A DNA stretch of 49,549 nucleotides from Deltaproteobacteria bacterium (GTDB lineage: Bacteria; Desulfobacterota; DSM-4660; Desulfatiglandales; HGW-15), in assembly GCA_016932235.1 (NCBI GenBank), contig JAFGDF010000181.1, positions 1 to 49,549 of the forward strand, in the 5' to 3' direction. Positions 35,243-44,708 of the stretch are shown here, one piece after another (positions within the stretch are counted from its first letter, which is position 1; the number at the start of each line of letters is the position of its first letter). The notes beneath the pieces are model-generated. The model had not been told where the DNA came from, searched no databases, and was given only the letters and a program-made list of their open reading frames with translations. A program made the translations under genes and the position numbers.

Positions 35243-36127
35243 TTATAGCGGTTCGTCGAGGTCATAAGGTGTCAGGCTTTCAAATCCATTCTCGGTCACG
35301 AGAAATGTCTGTTCAAACTGCGCTGAAAGTGAACCGTCATTAGTCACAGCCGTCCAGTTATCTTCCAGCACATGCAACTCAGGGCCACCAAGGTTAATCA
35401 TCGGTTCCACGGTAAAGACCATTCCAGGAATCAGTCTGATACCTTTGCCCTTTGTGCCGTAATGAGGCACCTGAGGAGCTTCGTGAAAATCAAATCCAAC
35501 GCCATGACCCACAAATTCACGAACCACGGAGCAACCCTCGCCTTCAGCGTATTTCTGTATCGCCCATCCGATATCCCCCATTCTGTTCCCGGCCCTGATC
35601 ATGAACATTCCTTCTTTAAGGCTTTCCCTGGCTACGCGAACGATTTTCTTTGCTTTAGATCCGGGTTTTCCCGCGAAAAATGTTTTATTGGCATCCGCGT
35701 AATAACCGTCCAGGATGGAAGTTACATCGACATTGACAATATCCCCTTCCTCAATAACCCTTTCTCCCGGAATTCCATGGCAGATTTCATCATTTATTGA
35801 AACACACACACTCTTTGGAAAACCACGGTAATTGAGGGGAGCCGGTCTGGCGCCATGTCTGATGGTATACTCGTGAACAATCCTGTTAATTTCATCCGTC
35901 CTTATACCCGGCTTAACAAGTTCAGCCGCGCGTTCCAGTGTTTCAACAACCAATCGACCGGCCTTCTTTATGGCGACAACATCTTTTCCATCCTTCAGTC
36001 GGATATCATATTTCTTCAGATAGATTGTTTTAATATCATCCATAGTTGACGTAAATTTCCCCATACAGCATTTTTTGAATTTTTTACCGCTGCCGCATGG
36101 GCAGGGATCGTTTCGGCCTACTTTCAT
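35243..36127 (-). CDS. map: type I methionine aminopeptidase with N-terminal SEC-C motif
   Basis: This 294-aa protein begins with a SEC-C zinc motif (VGRNDPCPCGSGKKFKKCC), as in SecA and some MetAP1 enzymes. The catalytic domain follows with the dinuclear metal ligands visible: VNVDVTSILDGYYADANKTF (two Asp), GHGVGFDFHEAP (His), FTVEPMINLGG (Glu) and QFEQTFLV (Glu). It removes the initiator Met from nascent proteins, and the SEC-C extension probably aids ribosome or protein binding. AAAGGAAGG precedes the ATG. Confidence 0.96.
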   Translation of the reverse strand: MKVGRNDPCPCGSGKKFKKCCMGKFTSTMDDIKTIYLKKYDIRLKDGKDVVAIKKAGRLVVETLERAAELVKPGIRTDEINRIVHEYTIRHGARPAPLNYRGFPKSVCVSINDEICHGIPGERVIEEGDIVNVDVTSILDGYYADANKTFFAGKPGSKAKKIVRVARESLKEGMFMIRAGNRMGDIGWAIQKYAEGEGCSVVREFVGHGVGFDFHEAPQVPHYGTKGKGIRLIPGMVFTVEPMINLGGPELHVLEDNWTAVTNDGSLSAQFEQTFLVTENGFESLTPYDLDEPL

Positions 36128-36262
36128 GTTCCTTCCTTTATAAAGTCCCGGCTTCCCTGTAATCTTATTTCAGACAATTCCATCGCCGTAAATACTGTTT
36201 AAGTATATCAAAAGAGCATATATTTATCAAAACTTTTGCTTATTCATAAATTGGTCAACAAT

Positions 36263-37495
36263 CTATTTTTCATTCCATGGCGCAAATTTCAAAAGGAGAA
36301 GCATTCCCGGAATTGCGATCAAAGTACAAACAATAAAAAAAATTTCCCATCCAAGAATCTTTGCAAAAAAACCTGTAGGTGCTGAAATGAAAACCCTTGG
36401 CACACCCATGAGACTGGTGAGGAGAGCGTACTGAGTAGCTGTAAATTTCTTATTTGTAATGCTTGCCATAAACGCGACAAAAGCGGAAGTACCCATTCCG
36501 CTGCTGAGGTTTTCAAACGCGATAACTGCTGAGAGAAGCGGAATACTGCGACCTATAACGGCAAGTATCGCGAAACATGCCGTGGAAGCAGCCTGGAGAA
36601 AGCCAAAAAGCCATAATGACTTATTTATACCCAGACGGACCATGAGGATACCTCCTGCGAAAAGCCCGCCGATTGTCGCCCAAAAACCGAATATCTTGAC
36701 AATAGCCCCGATTTCAGTCATTGAAAAACCTGTCGCAAGGTAAAATGGCGTGGTCATAGCGCTTGCCATTGTATCACCGATTTTATACAGGAGTATAAAA
36801 GCAAGCATCCATCCCGCACCTGACCTGCTGAAATACTCTATCATCGGATATAAAACAGCTTCCTTAAAGGTCTCAGGTTTCCCGGCAGGGGCTTCTGGTT
36901 CCGGTGTGAGAAGTGTGGTAATTACTCCCGGCAGGATACAGGCTCCCATTATCAGATACACTATCTTGAAAGATACATGATCCGCGAGTATCAAACCACC
37001 GCCTCCTGCCAGCAACATTCCTATACGGTATCCGTTTACGTAAAAGGATGAACCGAGCCCCAGTTCCTCATCTGCCAGATCCTCCCTCCGGTAAGCATCA
37101 ACAATGATATCCTGGGATGCACTGAAGAAAGTAACCATAAAAGCGGTAATGACCACCATGAATGGATCCCTGCCCGGAGAAGAAAAACCGAGGGCCACGA
37201 TTGCGAATATAAGTGCCACCTGTGAAACAAGCAGCCACCCCCTTCTTCTTCCAAGGAACGGAAGCGTATAGTAGTCCAGAAGCGGTCCCCATATAAACTT
37301 TACAGTATATGGCAGACCGACCAGAGTAATCAGTCCAATTACCGTAAGATCGACTCCCTCCCTTGTCATCCAGGCCTGCAGCAGACCTAGAGTCAACAGC
37401 AGCGGCAGCCCGCAGGCAAAGCCCATGATAAAAGCCACTAGCATCTTTCTGCTGAGTATTAATCTTATAGTCGCGTATCTATCTTCTGAAATCAT
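36263..37495 (-). CDS. MFS transporter, AmpG-like
   Basis: This 410-aa membrane protein has about 12 predicted helices. The N-terminal part (GFACGLPLLLTLGLLQAWM, then VDLTVIGLITLVGLPYTVKF with WGPLLDYY) closely follows AmpG, the importer of anhydromuropeptides for cell-wall recycling. Similar proteins are also annotated as generic sugar or siderophore importers, so the substrate is not certain. No recycling enzymes (AmpD, NagZ) are nearby. It lies 22 bases downstream of the ATPase gene in the same orientation and may be part of the EF-G transcript. Confidence 0.88.
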   Translation of the reverse strand: MISEDRYATIRLILSRKMLVAFIMGFACGLPLLLTLGLLQAWMTREGVDLTVIGLITLVGLPYTVKFIWGPLLDYYTLPFLGRRRGWLLVSQVALIFAIVALGFSSPGRDPFMVVITAFMVTFFSASQDIIVDAYRREDLADEELGLGSSFYVNGYRIGMLLAGGGGLILADHVSFKIVYLIMGACILPGVITTLLTPEPEAPAGKPETFKEAVLYPMIEYFSRSGAGWMLAFILLYKIGDTMASAMTTPFYLATGFSMTEIGAIVKIFGFWATIGGLFAGGILMVRLGINKSLWLFGFLQAASTACFAILAVIGRSIPLLSAVIAFENLSSGMGTSAFVAFMASITNKKFTATQYALLTSLMGVPRVFISAPTGFFAKILGWEIFFIVCTLIAIPGMLLLLKFAPWNEK

Positions 37496-37516
37496 TAAAG
37501 GTCGAATAACACTTGA

Positions 37517-38212
37517 TTACGGGGATACAAGAAATGTGTTGGGATCAAGTCGAACTCGCGCATTAGCCGTTATCTCCCTGTCATAATCTTTTAATAGGTA
37601 CATAAATAAGCCCTCCTGTGTGGGTTGCAACTGAATAATAACGCTTAAAAACTCATCCATACGGTTGCAGGGGTAAGGGATGCCCTTTTTGTTAACATCC
37701 TGAATATGCCTGTGTGAGAGGGCCGAAAACCATATCTCTACCTGAAACTCTGCCGCCAATTCCCTGAATCTCCTGAAAATATCTACCTCGGCCTTCTCAA
37801 AATCCAATCCGTCTACGATTATAGAATCTGGTGTAAATTCAATATTTTCTATAAGATTTGTTAGGTTATTTTTAAATCTATCAATCTCAAAGCTCCTGTT
37901 CTGATAAGCCAGTATCATTCTATTTCTCTCCAACAGCATCCTGATTTCACTCTCCCCGGAGATATTCAGTGCCTTTACAAGATCTGAAAAAATGACATTA
38001 TAATATGAAGTGACTTTTTCAGGCATATCCTCCAGTGAGACGTGAACAAGCTTTTCTTTCCGAAAAATCTTATCAAGGGCTATATGGATAAGACAGGCAG
38101 TCTTACCCACTCCGGCCCGGGCCATTAGAACACCAAGATTGCCTTTTCCCAGCCCTCTGTCTGATGTCATTTCAAGAATCTTTAATGGACTGACCCTAAT
38201 AAAATCGTTCAT
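37517..38212 (-). CDS. RecA/KaiC-like P-loop ATPase
   Basis: This 231-aa single-domain ATPase has Walker A ARAGVGKTACLIH near residue 32, a conserved HVSLEDMPEKV that resembles KaiC/DnaB-type second helices, and Walker B DSIIVDGLDFE near residue 128, followed by a sensor-like FSALSHRH. There is no membrane or DNA-binding domain. The ATG overlaps the EF-G stop (TGATG), so translation is coupled to EF-G. The close link suggests a role tied to translation or ribosome status, but this is inference; I do not know the family's function. Confidence 0.82.
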   Translation of the reverse strand: MNDFIRVSPLKILEMTSDRGLGKGNLGVLMARAGVGKTACLIHIALDKIFRKEKLVHVSLEDMPEKVTSYYNVIFSDLVKALNISGESEIRMLLERNRMILAYQNRSFEIDRFKNNLTNLIENIEFTPDSIIVDGLDFEKAEVDIFRRFRELAAEFQVEIWFSALSHRHIQDVNKKGIPYPCNRMDEFLSVIIQLQPTQEGLFMYLLKDYDREITANARVRLDPNTFLVSP

Positions 38213-40299
38213 CACCTGTTTCCCCCTTTTAATCTGTTTGAAAAGCTTTTTTTTAACTCCTCCGCGATGGATTCCGGTACTTTTGAGTACCGTGAAAACT
38301 CCATTGTAAATTCCGCTTTTCCCTGTGTAAGGGATCTTAGAGTTGTCGCATATCCGAACATCTCAGCCAGCGGGACATCTGCATCAATGGTAGTAAACTT
38401 TCCATCCTCGACAGCACTTATTATAACCCCCCTGCGTTGATTTACCGAAGCCATAACATTTCCCTGGAACTCCGAAGGGCATTCCACCGAGACCTTCATG
38501 ACAGGTTCGAGGACAATGGGTCTCGCCTTCATATAACTATTTCTAAAAGCGCCTATGGCGGCTTGTGAAAAAGCCTTGTCCGATGAATCCACGCTATGTG
38601 ATTTGCCGTCATTCACTGTTACCTTCATCCCTATTATCGGAACTCCGATCAAACCGCCTTTTTTCAGGCATTCCCGGAATCCGCTGTCAACAGCCGGTAT
38701 ATATTCAGTGGGAATCGCACCTCCTTTGACCTCATTGATAAATTCATACTGCCCATCATCGGACGGTTCCATAAATCCCGCCACCCTGCCGTACTGTCCG
38801 GCTCCACCGGTCTGCTTTCTATGGGTATAATCAAACTCAATTTTAGCGGAAATGGCCTCCCTGTAAGCAACCTTGGGCATACCTGTCCTAACTTCCGCGT
38901 TGAATTCCCTTTTCATCCTTTCGACGTAGACATCCAGATGCAACTCTCCCATCCCTGAAATAATTGTTTCTCCGGACTCTTCATCAACATATGTCCTAAA
39001 GGTGGGGTCTTCTCTCAGAAACCTGTTGATGGCCTTTGTCATGTTAGTTTCTGCATTACGGTCAGACGGAGTTATACTCAACGAGATGACTGGTTCCGGG
39101 ACGAAAATAGAAGTCATGGCATAATTCAAACGACCATCGGTAAAGGTATCTCCTGAAAAACAGTCAACGCCAAACAGGGCAACAATATCCCCTGCTCCGG
39201 CATATGGAATATCTTCCATCTCATCAGCGTGCATTCGCACAAGTCTCCCCACCTTGATCTTTTTCCTGTTTCTGGAATTGACAATGTCGTTCCCTTTGCT
39301 GAGGGAGCCCTGATAAATCCTCAGGTACGTCAATTGCCCATAAGGTTTGACCTCCGGTTTAAAGGCAAGCGCCACGAGAGGATCATTTGAGTCAGAGGAG
39401 AGAATGACTTCTTTCTCGTTCTGATCCAAATCCAGGGCCCTGTTTTCCGTATCCATCGGTGATGGAAGATACCTAATGATCCCATCCAGTAAAGGCTGGA
39501 CACCTATGTTCTTGTATGCAGACCCGATAAATACAGGCGTGATCTCTCTATTAATGGTTCCTCTTCTTACAGCTTCATACACCATATCTTCCTTGACATT
39601 CTCTTCAAGGATTGCTTCCATCAAATCATCAGAGAACATGGAAGCGGCATCAAGCATTTCCTCTCTTTTTTTATTTGCCTCTTCCGTGAATTCCGGCGGA
39701 ATATCCACTGTTTGAACATCCTCACCAAACTTACCTCCAAAGGTGATCGCCTTCATTGTCACAAGATCAATAACTCCTGATAAATCACCTTCGAGACCCA
39801 GGGGGATCTGCATGAGTACCGCATTATGATTCAGACGCTCTTTCATCTGTCTTACGACACGGTATGGCTCGGCCCCTGAACGATCACATTTATTGATGAA
39901 GGCTATTCTCGGTATCTTATAGCGGTTCATCTGGCGATCAACCGTAATAGACTGTGACTGTACCCCTCCTACCGCGCACAGGACAAGGATCGAGCTATCC
40001 AGAACCCGGAGTGATCTCTCGACTTCAATAGTAAAATCAACATGCCCCGGCGTATCGATAATGTTTACCTTGTATCCGTTCCATACACAATGAGTAGCCG
40101 CGGAAGAAATGGTAATACCCCGCTCCTTTTCCAGTTCCATCGAATCCATGGTTGCGCCGATGCCATCCTTTCCTTTTACTTCATGGACCATGAATATCTT
40201 TTTTGTATAGTACAGAATCCGCTCGGTTAGTGTTGTCTTCCCGGAGTCAATATGGGCGCTGATACCAATGTTTCTTAATAATTTTATTTCATTCGTCAT
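38212..40299 (-). CDS. fusA: translation elongation factor G
   Basis: This 695-aa GTPase has G1 [12 protein letters not shown], switch [11 protein letters not shown]4 NKCD and the domain IV loop region [11 protein letters not shown], all as in EF-G. It catalyses ribosomal translocation. Switch I reads [18 protein letters not shown], slightly unusual in its first residues. It is not in an str operon; its neighbours are an ATPase gene and an AmpG-like gene, so it may be a secondary EF-G copy specialised for certain conditions. Whether a second fusA exists cannot be judged from this window. GAGGGG is 8 bases before the ATG. Confidence 0.95.
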   Translation of the reverse strand: MTNEIKLLRNIGISAHIDSGKTTLTERILYYTKKIFMVHEVKGKDGIGATMDSMELEKERGITISSAATHCVWNGYKVNIIDTPGHVDFTIEVERSLRVLDSSILVLCAVGGVQSQSITVDRQMNRYKIPRIAFINKCDRSGAEPYRVVRQMKERLNHNAVLMQIPLGLEGDLSGVIDLVTMKAITFGGKFGEDVQTVDIPPEFTEEANKKREEMLDAASMFSDDLMEAILEENVKEDMVYEAVRRGTINREITPVFIGSAYKNIGVQPLLDGIIRYLPSPMDTENRALDLDQNEKEVILSSDSNDPLVALAFKPEVKPYGQLTYLRIYQGSLSKGNDIVNSRNRKKIKVGRLVRMHADEMEDIPYAGAGDIVALFGVDCFSGDTFTDGRLNYAMTSIFVPEPVISLSITPSDRNAETNMTKAINRFLREDPTFRTYVDEESGETIISGMGELHLDVYVERMKREFNAEVRTGMPKVAYREAISAKIEFDYTHRKQTGGAGQYGRVAGFMEPSDDGQYEFINEVKGGAIPTEYIPAVDSGFRECLKKGGLIGVPIIGMKVTVNDGKSHSVDSSDKAFSQAAIGAFRNSYMKARPIVLEPVMKVSVECPSEFQGNVMASVNQRRGVIISAVEDGKFTTIDADVPLAEMFGYATTLRSLTQGKAEFTMEFSRYSKVPESIAEELKKSFSNRLKGGNR

Positions 40300-40370
40300 T
40301 TAAAACCCCTCAGTTTATTCGGCATCCTTTTCCTTTATGAAAGCAATATCCCACACATTTTACCTATAAT

Positions 40371-40440
40371 GTGTTAAACACTCATGGCCCTCCGGGCCTC
40401 CACAATGCATGAAAATAGCAACCTATGGTCTCAGGCCACG
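40371..40440 (+). repeat. dispersed intergenic repeat, copy 1
   Basis: About 70 bp starting GTGTTAAACACTCATGGCCCT, with a hairpin GGCCC-tcc-GGGCC, then ATGAAAATAGC and TATGGTCTCAGG. Copy 2 at 49459-49528 has the same orientation and about 85% identity; the first 21 bases are identical and the hairpin stem is kept while its loop differs (tcc/ttt). Confidence 0.8.
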
Positions 40441-40503
40441 GTCTTTAGAGATAACATTGAATTATATACCTATATTGTTAGACTTTATTTTCGTAAGTAA
40501 ATA

Positions 40504-40533
40504 AAAGAGGGCCAGACCAGCTTGACCCTCTTT
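40504..40533 (+). terminator. rho-independent terminator-like hairpin
   Basis: AAAGAGGG and CCCTCTTT form an 8-bp stem around a 14-base loop, followed by T and CATG on the plus strand. The flanking A-run lets it act in both directions. It lies 60 bp beyond repeat copy 1, with no gene upstream on the plus strand. Confidence 0.6.
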
Positions 40534-40846
40534 TCATGAGAAATACCCATTTTAAGTTAATATGGAATATCAAGTATCTTCCACTCTTTACCAAAAGATC
40601 CGTGCATAAATATATAATCCGGCAGACTATCAGAAAACCTCTAAAATATAAAGGAATTATTGTCCTTCCTGCTGAGATTTTTTAAATCAAGCTTAACCGA
40701 ACGACGATTTTCTCTTTTTCCCTTGACACTTGTGCTGTTGGCCTATTATCTTAAAGTACTTTATCAATTCGGTTCGCATCGCCCGTTGTAAAGAACATCC
40801 AACACAAATATCAAGATTATCACCTATATTTTCTTTAAGGATATAT

Positions 40847-41905
40847 ATGTGGCAATACAGGGAACGGTTAAATTACTATGAGAAGCAGAGACGCTCGCTT
40901 TATGAAATAATGCGGGATGCACTTGAATTAAAACTCATGAAGACCGCTTTGATAGACTCATTTTATAATTACATGAAGAACAATGTAGAATATTCGTTTC
41001 TCGAAAAGAGCGAGCTTCGGCCAAAATCGAGAAAAATGGAAAAGGAATCCGAATTTTTTAATACCTTTATAGTGATATTTTGTGAAGGAAGCGTGGATCC
41101 GGCCCTAAAAAATTATATCCGTTTCTTTCCTGAAAACAAAGTTATAAAAAAAAACATTGAACCGCTTGCAGATTTTACATTTTACAAAAAATTTCATCAA
41201 AACATTCGTTACTTTGAGCAACCCCATTTTTTGGATTTTACAAATGAACTTTTAAAAGTTGATTACGCTTTACTCATACAGCAGGATCCTACGGTAAAGA
41301 AGAAGAACAGGTATGCGCTGACGCATTTTCACGTGAAAATCGATTGGCCGATCGCGGACGCGGCTGAGGACCTGGCCAAATGGCTAAGATACATACAAAA
41401 TAATCTCTATGAAAACAATGACAAAACCGCCCGCATCCTGCAGAACAAACTTTTTGAATATTACGGCTGCCATCACAGCGTAGGCGGAAGGAGAACCGCT
41501 GCCCTGATCGCCGCACAGCTTCTGAGGAAACTTGATTTTATCTCTACCATTTTTATCTCGAGCTCGGAATCACGTTCAATGGTGAAGTATTCGGAGAGAG
41601 GCGTTTCAAAATATTTTCTGATCCAACTGAATAATAACCAGATCAACGCTTTGGCGGTAAAAGAGGGTATGGAGGCGGAGAACTTCAGGTCCTCATACCT
41701 TTATCCGGCAATGGATTATTATGTGGGGATATCGGAGGCGGTCTATGATTATACAGTATATTCCAAACCTCCAGAAGACGGAAAGCTTCGGAAAGTCAAA
41801 CCGGCATACAACTGGCTTAAGATCAGAGACGAATTTCTCCACCCGAAAAATGATTCGCCGGATCTCAGGCCTATCAATTATAGCTGGGTTTATGCTCCTG
41901 TATAG
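40847..41905 (+). CDS. hypothetical protein, 352 aa
   Basis: I do not recognise this family. The protein starts MWQYRERLNYYEKQRRSLYE, likely a helix, and carries no signal peptide or membrane segment. It is basic and rich in aromatic residues. A Lys/Arg-rich central part is followed by YYGCHHSVGGRRTAALIAAQ near residue 206 and IFISSSESRSMVKYSERGV near residue 235, where the clustered His, Arg and Ser could form an active or nucleotide-binding site. The ATG at 40847 is used because AAGG lies 6 bases before it; the frame is open 39 codons further upstream, which would cross the promoter candidate. It has a well-formed terminator after it and stands as a single gene. Confidence 0.8.
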   Translation: MWQYRERLNYYEKQRRSLYEIMRDALELKLMKTALIDSFYNYMKNNVEYSFLEKSELRPKSRKMEKESEFFNTFIVIFCEGSVDPALKNYIRFFPENKVIKKNIEPLADFTFYKKFHQNIRYFEQPHFLDFTNELLKVDYALLIQQDPTVKKKNRYALTHFHVKIDWPIADAAEDLAKWLRYIQNNLYENNDKTARILQNKLFEYYGCHHSVGGRRTAALIAAQLLRKLDFISTIFISSSESRSMVKYSERGVSKYFLIQLNNNQINALAVKEGMEAENFRSSYLYPAMDYYVGISEAVYDYTVYSKPPEDGKLRKVKPAYNWLKIRDEFLHPKNDSPDLRPINYSWVYAPV

Positions 41906-41955
41906 ACCCTGCTCCTTTCACTTTATGGGAAAATAATGATTGACCTGGTAAAAAA

Positions 41956-41991
41956 ATAGAAGGCAACAGGATCTCGCCGGCAGCCTTCTAT
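41956..41991. terminator. bidirectional terminator
   Basis: ATAGAAGGC (41956-41964) and GCCTTCTAT (41983-41991) make a 9-bp perfect stem, with A-rich sequence before and T-rich sequence after. It lies between the convergent 352-aa gene and the HNH gene. Confidence 0.8.
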
Positions 41992-42072
41992 TAATTTCAA
42001 AAAAATGCATCATAAAATCAGAATTTTATGCGAGGCATAACAGACGTTGTCCAACAGGCTCCCGAACTGGTT

Positions 42073-42597
42073 TTACTCCACAAGCTCGACATTCCAATAG
42101 AGGTAATCCCGCCAAGACTGTGGAACCTCTTTATACCCTACGGTAATTCTGATGGCTGGTACCCATGAGGGTCTCTGGGGCTTGCGGATGAGTTTCATTG
42201 ACGCTTCACGTGGAGTGCGGCCCCCCTTCTTTCTATTACAATCCACGCAACAAGTGACGATATTTTCCCATTCGGTAGAACCTCCCCTGGATTTAGGGAG
42301 AATGTGATCATAGGTAAGCTCCTCTGAAGAGAATTTTCCGCCACAGTATTGACACTTATATCTGTCCCTCGCATAGATATTTTGTCTGGAAAATTTAACC
42401 GGGCTTTTATTCCGACTTACCATCTTGAGCAAACGCACAACCGCTGGAAGCCTGATGGTAAAACTTACAGAATGGATCTCTTCCGCATACTCTTCAATAA
42501 CCTCAACCTTTCCAAGACAGAGCATTGTCAATGCCTTTTTCCAATTTATTACCTTTAAAGGTTCATATGAGATATTTAGGAGCAATACCTGTTCCAT
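42073..42597 (-). CDS. HNH endonuclease family protein
   Basis: This 174-aa protein is of a widespread HNH group that opens with MEQVLLLNISYEPLKVINWKKA. The HNH core has two zinc Cys pairs (CQYCGG and CCVDCN) flanking the catalytic LTYDHILPKSRGG, where the His of DHI and the Asn of WENIV are the expected active-site residues. This group is usually a stand-alone chromosomal gene of unknown task, not tied to a phage or a restriction system. Start is taken at 42597 because the family begins there; nine codons upstream another ATG (42624) exists. Confidence 0.9.
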   Translation of the reverse strand: MEQVLLLNISYEPLKVINWKKALTMLCLGKVEVIEEYAEEIHSVSFTIRLPAVVRLLKMVSRNKSPVKFSRQNIYARDRYKCQYCGGKFSSEELTYDHILPKSRGGSTEWENIVTCCVDCNRKKGGRTPREASMKLIRKPQRPSWVPAIRITVGYKEVPQSWRDYLYWNVELVE

Positions 42598-43075
42598 GAT
42601 CGGCCTGTAATTAAATGTTTGCATATTAGATGTTAGTGCCGTTAAATAACCTAAAATGCTCTAAATTACAAGATAAAAATACTATATCGCTATGCGTAAA
42701 ACTTGCCGGGATCGAGTTCGCCCGAAAAAAGAGCTCCCCATGCCACGATCTTTATGCAATTTCCTAACCGGACATTAGTGAGGCTAACTGATTTTTAAAA
42801 AAATTATCAAATTGACAGCCAGGCAGCGTTCAACTATAAAAATTTCCAATTATAATGTGGCCCCACGGGTAAACCCGTGGTCCCATAATATTACCCGGCT
42901 TCGCCTGCGGCTATGCCGCGGTTATCCGCCTCAACCTGAGGGTGACATCACGCCGCAGTTTTGTTCACATGTACGCATTCATCCATGGGTAAGCTAGCCT
43001 GGATGAAGGCAGACAGGCCCATGGTCTTCTGCGAAGGCGGATAAAAAATCATGATGCATTCATGGGGACAGGATA
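42598..43075. other. highly structured spacer, possible non-coding RNA or REP/IS200-type end
   Basis: No gene is seen in this 478-bp gap. From 42850 the composition becomes GC-rich and full of hairpins: CCACGGG/CCCGTGG around TAAA (42863-42880), GCGGC-tat-GCCGC (about 42907-42919), ATTCATCCA/TGGATGAA (about 42979-43007), and a long-range 10-bp perfect pairing of TTATCCGCCT (42922-42931) with AGGCGGATAA (43035-43044). The first hairpin resembles palindromes at ends of IS200/IS605-like or REP elements; no transposase is present. The right edge is 31 bases before the HD gene, so a structured leader is also possible. Confidence 0.5.
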
Positions 43076-43717
43076 ATGATCACAACGATAGAAGATATCC
43101 GGGACTATTCCATGAAACTCTTTTTAAACAGTCGTGGAAGCCATGGATGGGACCATACAATCCGGGTATACAACATGTGTGTTCATATAGGCCATATCGA
43201 GAAAGCAGACCTGGAAGTCTTGAAAATCGCCGCCTATCTGCATGATATCGGAAGGCAGATTCAAGATGAGTCCAGCGGTAACATCTGCCATGCTCAGGCG
43301 GGAGCGGAATTATCGCTGAAGATTCTCGAGCATTATCCGGTAACGAATGACCAAAAATCCAACATTATTCATTCAATCCGCTCCCACAGGTTTAGGGGCG
43401 ACTGCAGGCCGGAAACACTTGAGGCAAAGGTTCTTTTTGATTCAGACAAGCTTGATTCCATCGGAGCCGTCGGAATCGCAAGGGCATTCCAGTTCGCTGG
43501 AGAGATAGGAGCAAAGTTACATAATGCTGACGTGGACTTGAGAGGCACATATTCATATACAAAGGAAGATACTGCTTACCGAGAATTTAAACTGAAGCTT
43601 TCAAAAATAAAAGACAGGATGCTGACCCAAGAAGGGCGTCGAATTGCAATTGCCCGGCATGAATTCATGAAAATATTTTTTAAAAGATTTATGGATGAAA
43701 TAAATAAATTTGCGTGA
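43076..43717 (+). CDS. HD-domain phosphohydrolase
   Basis: This 213-aa HD protein has H...HD...D metal ligands: HGWDHTIRVYN near residue 24, AAYLHDIGR near residue 55, and the later FDSDKLDSIGAVGIARAF that is typical of the YpgQ/YedJ group. These act on nucleotides or similar phosphoesters in the cytoplasm. GGGGACAGG precedes the ATG; the structured spacer immediately upstream may influence its expression. It converges on the LUD-domain gene. Confidence 0.9.
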   Translation: MITTIEDIRDYSMKLFLNSRGSHGWDHTIRVYNMCVHIGHIEKADLEVLKIAAYLHDIGRQIQDESSGNICHAQAGAELSLKILEHYPVTNDQKSNIIHSIRSHRFRGDCRPETLEAKVLFDSDKLDSIGAVGIARAFQFAGEIGAKLHNADVDLRGTYSYTKEDTAYREFKLKLSKIKDRMLTQEGRRIAIARHEFMKIFFKRFMDEINKFA

Positions 43718-43872
43718 CTTAAGGTTGAAAAAAAATCTACTATCCTTTATACAGATCTTTTCGCAACATAGAAAAAATCTGTTCACAAAATAAAAAATGC
43801 AAAAATATTAAGAGCATTTTGTCGGGCAAAGTCCAACAAACTGATAGCAGCCTTACAGGGTTGCCTCGGGTA

Positions 43873-44565
43873 TCATATCCCGAGGTGCTCTCCAATAATG
43901 ATAATATTCATGCGTCCTGCACTCCGGTGTGATTCTCCTTCGATGATAGATGTGAAGTTACATATCCTCTGTGGTTTACGGCAGTCGGAGCAGATCCCTG
44001 TCCTCACACAGGGAAGCTCCATAAATTCCTCATCATTATGCTGGATAACATGCCTGAGGGCGTTTATCGGGGCGCAGAATCCTTTTATTCTATTTATTGC
44101 TTCATCCACGTCTTTTACAATCTTATTGGCACCTACCGCAATGATCACTTTCCCGGGGCCAAAAATCATCGGAGCCACCCGGTTGCCACCGCCATCTATG
44201 TTGACCAATTTTCCATCCAGTGTAATCGCGTTTGTGCCGGAAAGGTATACATCCGTAAGGAGTACTCTTCGCATCATTTCATTAATCTCCTCCCATCCCC
44301 CGTCCAGATTGCCCTCATCGTTTCTTTCTAATGGATTGATTATCTCATTTTTCCCCCGCTGCCGTAGCGCTGGAAAGATGCCGATCTGCACAAGGGTCTC
44401 GGAATCTCCTGCTCCTACAGTTACCCCTTCCGGGATCATATCCAGCATCTTTGCTGCCGCCTCTTTTCTTTCGGGAACGTACTGCGCATTGATGTGCCTT
44501 CGGTTGAGATTCCTAATGGCCATATCAGCCAGGTTTTTATAGAATATCCTCTGCTCTGCAGACAT
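43873..44565 (-). CDS. LUD-domain (lactate-utilisation-like) protein
   Basis: This 230-aa protein has the LUD/YkgG-type fold: PEGVTVGAGDSETLVQIGI, then VYLSGTNAITLDGKLVNIDG and NRVAPMIFGPGKVIIAVG, which are hallmark blocks of stand-alone LUD proteins. LutB and LutC partners are not encoded here. Four Cys near the C terminus (CVRTGICSDCRKPQRIC) might bind a metal or cluster, a feature of this subgroup. Function is unclear. AGGGGG lies upstream of the ATG. A short CCTCGGG/CCCGAGG hairpin overlaps the stop codon and may end transcription. Confidence 0.85.
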   Translation of the reverse strand: MSAEQRIFYKNLADMAIRNLNRRHINAQYVPERKEAAAKMLDMIPEGVTVGAGDSETLVQIGIFPALRQRGKNEIINPLERNDEGNLDGGWEEINEMMRRVLLTDVYLSGTNAITLDGKLVNIDGGGNRVAPMIFGPGKVIIAVGANKIVKDVDEAINRIKGFCAPINALRHVIQHNDEEFMELPCVRTGICSDCRKPQRICNFTSIIEGESHRSAGRMNIIIIGEHLGI

Positions 44566-44708
44566 GATCCATGACCCCCTTGTAAATTATTTTCCGTGTT
44601 GATATTTTACACACAGGCAGCAGCGATGCAATTTTAAACAGTGCCATATCTATTTTCATATTCTCCGGCTGATACTTTCCATATCCTTCCTAATTCCATC
44701 ACAGATCA

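Larger units (their letters stand above)
40300..40846. other. spacer upstream of fusA with repeat, terminator and promoter
   Basis: This is a gap of 547 bp between divergent genes. It contains repeat copy 1 (40371-40440), a hairpin with T-run at 40504-40533, and a promoter candidate for the plus-strand gene (TTGACA at 40723-40728, TATTAT at 40744-40749, 15-base spacer). A plus-strand RNA running from the repeat to the hairpin is conceivable; no coding frame is supported. Confidence 0.45.
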
